From Streptosporangium sp. NBC_01756 (GTDB lineage Bacteria > Actinomycetota > Actinomycetes > Streptosporangiales > Streptosporangiaceae): a stretch of DNA of 64,000 bases. Location of the stretch: positions 2,852,001 to 2,916,000 of the forward strand of contig NZ_CP109130.1 of the NCBI RefSeq assembly GCF_035917975.1, written 5' to 3'. Below, piece after piece: positions 18,112 through 25,076 of this stretch. The position numbers and the translations under genes are program-made. Every line of letters starts with the position of its first letter. The stretch's first letter is position 1. Below the pieces are notes generated by a model. The model worked only from the letters and a program-made list of their open reading frames with translations. It did no database searches and was not told the DNA's origin.

Positions 18112-18147
18112 GTTAAATCTAACGACTTATCGTGTGATTTTGTGATT
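18112..18147. promoter_or_regulatory. Operator/promoter region of the rhamnoside operon
   Basis: An AT-rich patch between GH78 and the DeoR gene holds GTTA-aatc-TAAC (18112-18123) and a direct repeat TGTGATTT-TGTGATTG (18133-18148). Direct and inverted short repeats of this kind are usual DeoR-family targets. Assignment is by position. Confidence 0.45.
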
Positions 18148-18376
18148 GATGGGTGGAGACTATGAGTTACCAGATCGGAGTGTCAAGGGTGGCCGGGAAG
18201 GGCGGGAGTCCACCGGAACCGGGCGCGTGCGAGCGCGCAGGGACTCCTGAGCCTCCACCGTGACCCCGCACGGGCCGGGACGACCCCCGGCCCGGAGATC
18301 ACGAGGCTCCGGCTCTTCAGTTTCCCGATCCGAGGACGCTACGATTCGCGATCAAAAACGACTTGGAGCTCGCCCG

Positions 18377-19162
18377 GTGAATTCGCGTCAGCACCCGGCC
18401 GGCGGCGCCGCTCGTCGTCAGGCGATGGCCGAGCGCGTCATGCGCCAGGGATCGGCCTCGGTCGCCGAGCTCGCCGAGGCCTTCGGCATCAGTGTGATGA
18501 CGGTCCACCGTGACCTGGACGAGCTCGAACGCCAGGGCATGGTCCGCAAGTTCAGGGGCGGGGCGACCGCGCAGGCGTCCAACGTCTTCGAGAGCAACAT
18601 CGCCTACCGGCGCGCGGCCCACCAGGAGGAGAAGGAGGCGATCGCGCGGCACGTCGCCCGGCTCGTCGAACCCGGAATTTCGATCATGCTCGACGACTCC
18701 ACGACCGCACTCGCGGTGGCCAGACGCCTCGGCGGAATCACCCCGCTGACCGTGGTCACCAACTTCCTGGAGGCCGTCAAGCTCCTCGCGGGAGCACCCG
18801 GCATCCGGCTGATGGCGCTCGGCGGGGAGTACCACCCCACGCACGACTCCTTCCTCGGCGTCTCCTGCGTGGACGCCGTCGAGGCGATGAACACCGACAT
18901 GGTGGTCGTCTCCACCTCCGCGGTCTCCGACCGCTGCGCCTTCCACCAGGAACAGGAGATCGTGGTGGTGAAGCAGGCGATGCTCCGCTCCGCCTCGCGC
19001 CGCGTGCTGGCGGTCGACCACTCCAAGCTGGACCGGGTGGCGCTGCACCGGGTGGCGCCGCTCGACGCCTTCGACCTGATCGTGGTCGACTCGCGCGCCC
19101 CCGCCGACGTCGTCCAGCGCCTGCGCGAGGGACACCGCAACGTCGAGATCGCCAAGCTCTGA
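18377..19162 (+). CDS. DeoR family transcriptional regulator
   Basis: A 261-residue sugar-operon repressor. The N-terminal HTH is RQGSASVAELAEAFGISVMT then VHRDLDELERQGMVRKFRGG, the DeoR signature. The C-terminal sugar-phosphate-sensing domain has the phosphate-isomerase-like LDDSTTALAVA, TVVTN and VAVDHSKL-like (VLAVDHSKL) motifs. I prefer the GTG at 18377 because GGAG precedes it at normal spacing; a longer frame to 18260 has no protein-like start. It is divergent from the rhamnosidase operon and should control it in response to a phosphorylated sugar. Confidence 0.92.
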   Translation: MNSRQHPAGGAARRQAMAERVMRQGSASVAELAEAFGISVMTVHRDLDELERQGMVRKFRGGATAQASNVFESNIAYRRAAHQEEKEAIARHVARLVEPGISIMLDDSTTALAVARRLGGITPLTVVTNFLEAVKLLAGAPGIRLMALGGEYHPTHDSFLGVSCVDAVEAMNTDMVVVSTSAVSDRCAFHQEQEIVVVKQAMLRSASRRVLAVDHSKLDRVALHRVAPLDAFDLIVVDSRAPADVVQRLREGHRNVEIAKL

Positions 19163-19164
19163 CG

Positions 19165-19197
19165 GCCCGTCTCCCGGATGCGGCCCCGGAGACGGGC
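19165..19197 (+). terminator. Hairpin terminator after the DeoR gene
   Basis: GCCCGTCTCC (19165-19174) pairs perfectly with GGAGACGGGC (19188-19197), starting two bases after the stop codon. There is no T-run, as is common in high-GC actinomycetes. Confidence 0.6.
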
Positions 19198-19238
19198 GCG
19201 CGGAGGTGTCATCTTGATGACGCGCGATGTCTGAGAAG

Positions 19239-19249
19239 TTCACTGTGAA
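19239..19249. promoter_or_regulatory. Palindrome in the phoD promoter, possible Pho-type element
   Basis: TTCAC-T-GTGAA is a perfect inverted repeat in an AT-rich stretch 95 bp before the phosphatase start. Its GTTCACT half resembles one unit of actinobacterial PHO boxes, but I do not see the expected direct repeats at 11-bp spacing, so PhoP control is only a guess. Confidence 0.3.
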
Positions 19250-19343
19250 ATATAAAGACAGGTCTTGTTAAGAGCGCATTTCTCTTGCTAAAAAGTGTGT
19301 GCTGCAGCAGATCATCCTCCCGCCCACCCCCCTTGGGAGACTC

Positions 19344-20945
19344 ATGGACGACGATCGGCGGCTCGCTCGCGTGCTCAGCGACCCCTCACGTCGCAGCTTC
19401 TTCGGCCTCACCGGCGCCGCGATGGCGCTGGCCTTCACCACCAACCTCGCCGACCCCTGGACCGCGCGGTCCTCAGGGAAGGACGGCTACCCCTTCCAGC
19501 TCGGCGTCGCCTCCGGTGACCCGCTGCCCGACAGCGTGATCCTCTGGACCAGGCTCGCCGTACGGCCGCTCGAACCTCAGGGCGGCATGCCGTACGGGCG
19601 GATCAAGGTCGACTGGGAGATCTCCGAGGACCGGGCGTTCACCCGGCGGGCCAGACACGGCAGCGCGTGGGCCACCCCGGAGTACGGCCACTCGGTCCAC
19701 GTGGACGTGCGCGGCCTCAAACCGGGCCGCGAGTACTTCTACCGGTTCCGCACCGGCGGCGAGATCAGCCCCGTCGGCAGGACCAAGACCGCGCCGGCGG
19801 CCGGAAGCAGCCCCGAGCGCCTGCTGATGGCGTTCGCCTCGTGCGCCTCCTGGCAGGACGGGTTCTACACCGCCTACCGCCATCTGGCGCACGAGAACGC
19901 CGACGTGATCTTCCACCTGGGCGACTACATCTACGACTACGGGCTCGTCCCGAGCGGCGGGAACCGGAACACCCCGGTGCCCGACCAGTTCCGGGGGCAG
20001 TGCGACACCCTCGACCGCTACCGGATCCAGTACGGCCTCTACAAGAGCGACCCCGACCTGCAGGCCGCCCACCACTCCGCCCCGTGGATCGTCACCTGGG
20101 ACGACCACGAGGTGCTCGACAACTGGGCCGGACCCTACGGCCCCGGCGGGGAGGTCTCCCAGGAGGACTTCCTCGTCATGCGGGCGAACGCCTTCCGCGC
20201 CTACTGGGAGAACCTGCCGATCCGGCTGCCCCGGCCCGCGTTCGGCCCGGACGTGCGGATCCACCGCCGCTTCACGTTCGGCGACCTCGCCGAGTTCAAC
20301 GTCCTGGACGCCCGGCAGTACCGCGACGACCAGGCATGCGGCGACGGCCAGCAGTACGACTGCGAGGAGAGGCTCGACCCGTCCCGCACGGTGCTGGGCG
20401 CCAAGCAGGAGAAGTGGCTGCTCGACGGCCTGGGCGCCTCCCGCGCCCGATGGAACGTCCTCGCCCAGCAGATGGTCATGTGCCAGCTCGACTACGACCC
20501 CGCGCCCGCGCAGCGGCTCAGCATGGATTTGTGGGACGGCTACCGGCCCGCCCGGGAGCGGGTGATCAACGGCATCGTCGAACGGAAGGTGAGCAACCCG
20601 GTCGTGCTCACCGGCGACATCCACAACAACCTCGCCGGAGAGCTCAAGACGAACTTCGACGACCCGTCCTCGCCGACCGTCGGCGTCGAGTTCGTCGGCA
20701 CCTCGATCAGCAGCGGCGGCAACGGCAACGCCACGACCGGCCTGCCGGCCGGCGGCTCCGACCCGACGAACCCGCACATCAGGTTCTCCAGCTACCAGCG
20801 CGGCTACGTCGCCTGTGACATCACCAAGGCCCGCTGGCAGTCCGACTTCAAGGTCGTCCCCTACATCGACAAGGTCGGCGCCCCGCTGTCGACCCGTGGC
20901 AGCCTCGTGGCGCTGAACGGCGTCCCCGGCCTGCAGGCCCTCTGA
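19344..20945 (+). CDS. phoD: PhoD-type alkaline phosphatase/phosphodiesterase, Tat-exported
   Basis: A 533-residue secreted metallophosphatase. The twin-arginine motif is SRRSFFGLTGAA (Arg16, Arg17). An N-terminal PhoD domain (FQLGVASGDPLPDSVILWTR) is followed by the catalytic metallophosphatase with HLGDYIYDYG, TWDDHEVLDNW, RWNVLAQQ and LTGDIHNN motifs that bind the Ca/Fe cluster. ATG at 19344 with GGGAGA; an upstream in-frame start at 19299 would bury the Tat motif deeper. It likely frees phosphate from phosphodiesters outside the cell. A discoidin-domain protein follows 15 bp later. Confidence 0.93.
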   Translation: MDDDRRLARVLSDPSRRSFFGLTGAAMALAFTTNLADPWTARSSGKDGYPFQLGVASGDPLPDSVILWTRLAVRPLEPQGGMPYGRIKVDWEISEDRAFTRRARHGSAWATPEYGHSVHVDVRGLKPGREYFYRFRTGGEISPVGRTKTAPAAGSSPERLLMAFASCASWQDGFYTAYRHLAHENADVIFHLGDYIYDYGLVPSGGNRNTPVPDQFRGQCDTLDRYRIQYGLYKSDPDLQAAHHSAPWIVTWDDHEVLDNWAGPYGPGGEVSQEDFLVMRANAFRAYWENLPIRLPRPAFGPDVRIHRRFTFGDLAEFNVLDARQYRDDQACGDGQQYDCEERLDPSRTVLGAKQEKWLLDGLGASRARWNVLAQQMVMCQLDYDPAPAQRLSMDLWDGYRPARERVINGIVERKVSNPVVLTGDIHNNLAGELKTNFDDPSSPTVGVEFVGTSISSGGNGNATTGLPAGGSDPTNPHIRFSSYQRGYVACDITKARWQSDFKVVPYIDKVGAPLSTRGSLVALNGVPGLQAL

Positions 20946-20960
20946 AGGGAGGCACCGAAC

Positions 20961-21920
20961 ATGCGTCATCCACGTCTCACCGCCGCACTCGCCGTCGCCG
21001 CGGTGGCCGCGCTCGCCGGTCCCGCCGCCGCCGGGACGCCGGGACCGGGAACACCCGGACCCGAGCCGGCCGTACAGTCACCGGAGCCCGAGATCGGCGC
21101 TCCCGCCCGTGACCCCGATGTCCGGGTCGAACGCGGGACCTCGAAGGGGACGGGCGACCTGACTCCGATCGCCGGCACCGACCGGCTGGTCGCGCCACTC
21201 GGGGTCGATCCCGCCTGCCCGGCCAAGCTGAAGATCGGCATGCGCAGCGACGCGAAGGAGCCCCGCTACGCGGACCTGTCCATCGAGGTCGACCAGCCGC
21301 TCACCGCCTCACGCCTCATGCTGTCGAGCTACCTGCCGCCCGGCTACGAGCTCGGCGCCAAACTGATGGTCGCCGTCCCGCCGACCACTCCCAAGGGCGA
21401 GTACGGCCTGCGGCTGAAGGCGGGCGAGAAGGAGCTGGCCGTACCGATCTCCGTCGTCGACGTCGGCGAGCTGGACAACGGCGGCAACCTGGCGTTCCGC
21501 CGGCCGGTCACGGCGTCGTCGCAGCACACCAACGCCAACTATCCCGCGTGCAGCGTCGTCGACGGCGATCCCAGCTCCAACGGCTGGGCGGGCGGCAACG
21601 GCTGGAACGACGCCACCACCAGCGAATGGCCCGACACCATCGACGTCGCGCTCGGCGAGCCCCAGCAGATCTCCCGGGTCGACCTGTACACCATGGACAC
21701 CGAGCGCTATCCGGCGTCCTCGGCGGGAGTGCGTGACTGGGACGTCCAGGTCAGGGTGAACGGTCAGTGGAGTACGGTCGCCCAGGTCCGCGGCAACACC
21801 GCCGGGATGGTCAGGTCGGACTTCACCTCCGTCACCACCGACGCCATCCGCATCTCCGTACTCGCCTCGAACGGCGCCAACGACTACAGCCGGATCATGG
21901 AGATCGAGGCCTACCCCTGA
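20961..21920 (+). CDS. Secreted F5/8 type C (discoidin/CBM32-like) domain protein
   Basis: A 319-residue exported protein. A Sec signal peptide (LTAALAVAAVAALAGPAAAG) is followed by a Pro/Gly-rich linker, a beta-sandwich region with SYLPPGYELGAKL and VPPTTPKGEYGLRL (NEW3-like, about 110-170), and a C-terminal discoidin domain from NLAFRRPVTASSQHTN (about 175) to RIMEIEAYP. That domain type binds carbohydrate or anionic lipid. No catalytic motif seen. Placed 15 bp after phoD with GAAGGGAGG upstream, so probably co-transcribed. Its stop codon is the first TGA of a heptamer repeat. Confidence 0.85.
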   Translation: MRHPRLTAALAVAAVAALAGPAAAGTPGPGTPGPEPAVQSPEPEIGAPARDPDVRVERGTSKGTGDLTPIAGTDRLVAPLGVDPACPAKLKIGMRSDAKEPRYADLSIEVDQPLTASRLMLSSYLPPGYELGAKLMVAVPPTTPKGEYGLRLKAGEKELAVPISVVDVGELDNGGNLAFRRPVTASSQHTNANYPACSVVDGDPSSNGWAGGNGWNDATTSEWPDTIDVALGEPQQISRVDLYTMDTERYPASSAGVRDWDVQVRVNGQWSTVAQVRGNTAGMVRSDFTSVTTDAIRISVLASNGANDYSRIMEIEAYP

Positions 21921-22011
21921 TCCCTGACCCCTGATCCCTGACCCCTGATCCCTGACCCCTGATCCCTGACCCCTGATCCCTGACCCCTGATCCCTGACCT
22001 CTGACCCTTGA
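21918..22011. repeat. Heptamer tandem repeat with TGA every 7 bases
   Basis: Fourteen TGA triplets occur at exactly 7-base spacing from 21918 to 22009, as alternating TGATCCC and TGACCCC units with slight decay in the last two. The first TGA is the stop codon of the discoidin gene. Because 7 is not a multiple of 3, the array gives stops in all three plus frames several times over, while the minus strand stays open. Confidence 0.95.
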
Positions 22012-22170
22012 TCGGCACCGGGCCCGTGACCAGCCCCGGTGCCGGCCGCGGAGACCGCACCCGGTCTGCGGGTCACCACCACGGACCGATCAGCCGGGAC
22101 GTCCGGCGGATCACCGTGGACTGATCAACCGGGGTGCCCGGCGGATCACCGCCACGGGCCGGTCAGCCGG

Positions 22171-23385
22171 TCAGCCGGGCCGTCCGGGAGCGTCGGCGTG
22201 CAGGGCGGCGAGCTGCTCCGGCGTGTAGCCGATCTCCGACAGCACCGAGTCGGTGTCCTCGCCCAGCTCGGGGCAGTGCCGGCGCACTCCGCCGGAGCCG
22301 TCCGAGAGGCGCACCGGATTGCCGATGACCCGGTAGAGGCCCTCGTGCGGGTGCCGCTGGACGTCGAGCATGTGGCCTTCGGACCAGTAGTCGTGCTCGC
22401 CCGCGTGGTCGAGGTTCATCACGGGGGCGAACGGGATGCTGTGCTCGCTGCAGAAAACCTCCCACTCGGCGGTGGTGCGCAGGGGGGTGTACCGGCCGAT
22501 GGCCTCGTACAGCTCGCCCAGCCGGTCCCGGAAACTCTCCGGGGTGAACCGTTCCATGACCTCCGGATGGCCGACGAAGGCGAAGAAGTCGGCCGCGTTC
22601 CCGTGGGTGTAGGGCAGGATGCAGGCCTGGCCGTCCTTGGTGGAGAAGGCCTCGTGACCGGGTGCGAGGGAGCGGGGGAAGCCCACCGGGCCGGCCGGCG
22701 GCTCGAAGGCGCGACCGCCCAGATGCTCCACCAGGGTGAAGGCGAACATCGTGTCGGCCATCGGGACCTCGACCCGCTGCCCCCTGCCGGTGCGCTGCCG
22801 GCCGAGCAGCGCCGCGAGCACCGCGTAGACGATGGTCAGCCCGCACACCTTGTCCGCCAGCGTGGTGGGGACGTAGTAGGGCCTGCCGGTGACGCGGTTC
22901 ATGAGGTCGACCATGCCGGAGGCGGCCTGGAGCGCCTCGTCGTAGGCGGCGTAGTCGGCGGCCTTCGAGTCCGTCCGGAAGCCCTGCGCGTTGCAGTACA
23001 CCAGGCGCGGGTTGGCCTCGGCGAGGTCCTGGTAGGTCAGGCCGAGCTTGCGCAGTGCCCGCGGACGCATGTTCGTGACCAGGACGTCCGCGGTACCGAT
23101 CAGGTCCAGGGCCGCCTGCCTGCCCGCCGGGGTCTTGAGGTCCAGCACCACGCTGCGCTTGTTGCGGTTGAGGTTCAGCGCGAGCGCGCCGATGCCGTCC
23201 GGGGTCCGCCGGTGCAGGCGCCGCATCACGTCTCCGGCCGGAGACTCGATCTTGATGACGTCGGCGCCCAGGTCGCCCAGGATCTGGCAGGCGTACGGGC
23301 CCATGATGACGGTGGCCAGGTCGATCACCCGGATGCCGTCCAGCGCGGGCGTCGCGTCGGACGAGGTGTCTGTCGTTGTGGTCAT
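22171..23385 (-). CDS. CaiB/BaiF family (class III) CoA-transferase
   Basis: A 404-residue enzyme transferring CoA between carboxylic acids. Hallmarks: LDGIRVIDLATVIMGPYACQ at the start, LGDLGADVIKIESPAGD, LNLNRNKRSVVLDL, and a catalytic-Asp region in NAQGFRTDSKAADYAAYDEA. The knot-type fold is dimeric in the family. I prefer the ATG at 23385 over the GTG at 23394 because AAGGGGTGA is well spaced for the former. It lies downstream of an acyl-CoA dehydrogenase gene in the same direction, separated by a repeat-rich 187-bp gap, suggesting activation and then oxidation of the same acid. Confidence 0.9.
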   Translation of the reverse strand: MTTTTDTSSDATPALDGIRVIDLATVIMGPYACQILGDLGADVIKIESPAGDVMRRLHRRTPDGIGALALNLNRNKRSVVLDLKTPAGRQAALDLIGTADVLVTNMRPRALRKLGLTYQDLAEANPRLVYCNAQGFRTDSKAADYAAYDEALQAASGMVDLMNRVTGRPYYVPTTLADKVCGLTIVYAVLAALLGRQRTGRGQRVEVPMADTMFAFTLVEHLGGRAFEPPAGPVGFPRSLAPGHEAFSTKDGQACILPYTHGNAADFFAFVGHPEVMERFTPESFRDRLGELYEAIGRYTPLRTTAEWEVFCSEHSIPFAPVMNLDHAGEHDYWSEGHMLDVQRHPHEGLYRVIGNPVRLSDGSGGVRRHCPELGEDTDSVLSEIGYTPEQLAALHADAPGRPG

Positions 23386-23420
23386 AGGTGTCACCCCTTG
23401 GGTCGGCTGTCACGGAGGAC

Positions 23421-23563
23421 GTGCGGCCCGGTGGCCGGGCGCCGTGGTGCGGTGCGGTGCGATGGATGCGGTGCGGTGCGGATGTGCGACGCCGTAGTGC
23501 TGCGGTGCGGTGCGGTATGGATGTGCGGCCCGGTGGCCGGGCGTTGTGGTGCGGTGCGGTGCG
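23421..23563. repeat. 41-bp direct duplication with GTGCG pentamers
   Basis: Copies at 23421-23461 and 23523-23563 differ at two positions. Each has an inverted repeat GCCCGG-tgg-CCGGGC followed by GTGCG pentamers; more pentamers fill the space between. It lies between the acyl-CoA dehydrogenase and CoA-transferase genes, so if co-transcribed it would form two hairpins in the mRNA. Confidence 0.85.
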
Positions 23564-23572
23564 GGGAGCCGT

Positions 23573-24772
23573 TCAGACGAAGGCGCTGAGCCCGGTGGCG
23601 GCGCGGCCGACGATGAGGGAGTTCATCTCGCGGGTGCCCTCATAGGAGTACAGCGCCTCGGCGTCGGCGAAGAACCGGGCGACGTTGTGCTCCAGCAGGA
23701 TGCCGTTGCCGCCGAGGACCTCCCGTGCCCAGGCGACGGTCTCGCGCATCCGGCTGGTGCAGAACATCTTCGCCAGCGCGGCCTGGGCCTCGTTCAGCTC
23801 GCCCTGTTCGTGCAGCGCGGCCATCCGCGCCACCATCGCCTGTGAGGCGGTGATGTTCCCCAGCATCCGTGAGATCAGGTCCTGGATCAGCTGGAAGCCG
23901 CCGATGGGACGGCCGAACTGCTCACGCTCGACCGCATAGGCGCGGGCCGCCTCGTACGCGCCGATGGAGCAGCCGGTCGCGCTCCAGGCCACGCCGCCGC
24001 GCGTCACCTTCAACACCCTGGCGGTGTCCCGGAAGCCGTTGGCGTTCTGCAGCCGGTTCTCCTCGGGGACGCGGACGTGGTCGAGGACGATGTGCGCGTT
24101 CTGCACGCCGCGCAGCGAGATCTTGTCTTCGAGCTTGTCCGCGCTGAAGCCCGGGGCGCCCTTCTCCACCACGAATCCCTTGACCTGCTCGTCGGCCTCG
24201 TCCCGCGCCCAGACGACGACGAGGTCGGCGAAGGTGGCGTTGCCGATCCACTTCTTCTCACCGTCGAGGACCCAGGTGCCACCCTCGCGGCGGGCCGTGG
24301 TGGTCAGGCCGCGGGAGGTGCCGGAGCCGACCAGCGGCTCGGTCAGCGCGAAGGCGCCGATCTTCTCCCAGCGGACCATCTGCGGCAGCCAGCGTTCCTT
24401 CTGCTCCGGCGAGCCGCACTCCCGGATGGAGCCCATGCCCAGGCCGCCGTGCACCCCGAAGAACGTGGCGAACGAGGGGTCGACGCGGGACATCTCCATG
24501 CCGATCAGGCCGGTCAGCAGGTAGCTGCGGGGGGCGACGCTCGGATCGTCGGCGTACGTGCCGGTGATGTTGAGTGCGCGGATCTCCTCTCTGAGCTGAA
24601 GCGGGCTCTCGGCGCGGATCCACAGGTCGTTGGCGATCGGCTGGACCTCGTTGACCATGAACTCGCGGACCCGGTCGAGCGTCTTCCGCTCCTCGTCGGT
24701 CAGGAGATCCTTGATGTGGTAGAAATCGCCCTCCACGGCGGCCGGGTCGATCCTCTTCTGCCTGACGGACAT
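23573..24772 (-). CDS. Acyl-CoA dehydrogenase, glutaryl-CoA-dehydrogenase-like subfamily
   Basis: A 399-residue FAD enzyme. Seen: FALTEPLVGSGTSRGLTTTA (FAD/substrate motif, about 140-160), DGEKKWIGNATFAD, and the catalytic base region YSYEGTREMNSLIVGRA near the C-terminus, which is the EGT placement of glutaryl-CoA dehydrogenases. However, the segment SRVDPSFATFFGVHGGLGMG has Ala where human GCDH has the carboxylate-binding Arg94, so glutaryl-CoA is doubtful as substrate. ATG at 24772 preceded by GGGAGG. It is upstream of the class III CoA-transferase. Confidence 0.88.
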   Translation of the reverse strand: MSVRQKRIDPAAVEGDFYHIKDLLTDEERKTLDRVREFMVNEVQPIANDLWIRAESPLQLREEIRALNITGTYADDPSVAPRSYLLTGLIGMEMSRVDPSFATFFGVHGGLGMGSIRECGSPEQKERWLPQMVRWEKIGAFALTEPLVGSGTSRGLTTTARREGGTWVLDGEKKWIGNATFADLVVVWARDEADEQVKGFVVEKGAPGFSADKLEDKISLRGVQNAHIVLDHVRVPEENRLQNANGFRDTARVLKVTRGGVAWSATGCSIGAYEAARAYAVEREQFGRPIGGFQLIQDLISRMLGNITASQAMVARMAALHEQGELNEAQAALAKMFCTSRMRETVAWAREVLGGNGILLEHNVARFFADAEALYSYEGTREMNSLIVGRAATGLSAFV

Positions 24773-25076
24773 GTTCGATCCCTCCCGGGTCGGGTGATGC
24801 GGTGGCCGGGACGCGCGATGACCGCCACCCGCGGACCGTGCGCAAGCGGCCCGCGAGGTTCCGGCGGTCACCGCCCGGTATCTCGCGGGGTTCCGGTGGT
24901 CACCGCCCGGTATGCGGGCCTTCGGTCATTACTTCGCGTTACCCGGGCGCTTCCTGATCAGCCGGGGACATCCGGAACTTGGACAAACCTTGCCTCGTGC
25001 GGGGGAACGAACCAGCACAGTGCGGCCCTAGCGGTTTCTTTGCCAGGAACCCCCAACGCGGTGCTTGAAGGGCCGA
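24773..25076. other. Intergenic region with a 25-bp direct repeat
   Basis: This divergent gap between acyl-CoA dehydrogenase and the DUF1702 gene has no convincing gene. It holds a direct repeat GGTTCCGG(C/T)GGTCACCGCC-CGGTAT at 24857-24881 and 24889-24913, one mismatch apart, possibly a binding site for a regulator of one or both operons. No clear promoter hexamers were found. Confidence 0.5.

Noticed and set aside
19239..19249. Firm call of a PHO box for phoD
   Set aside because: Only one GTTCACT-like half is present; the direct-repeat architecture of PhoP sites was not found.
22000..23589. Plus-strand 516-codon frame opposite the CoA-transferase
   Set aside because: Antisense shadow; its product has no family resemblance and runs through the GTGCG repeats.
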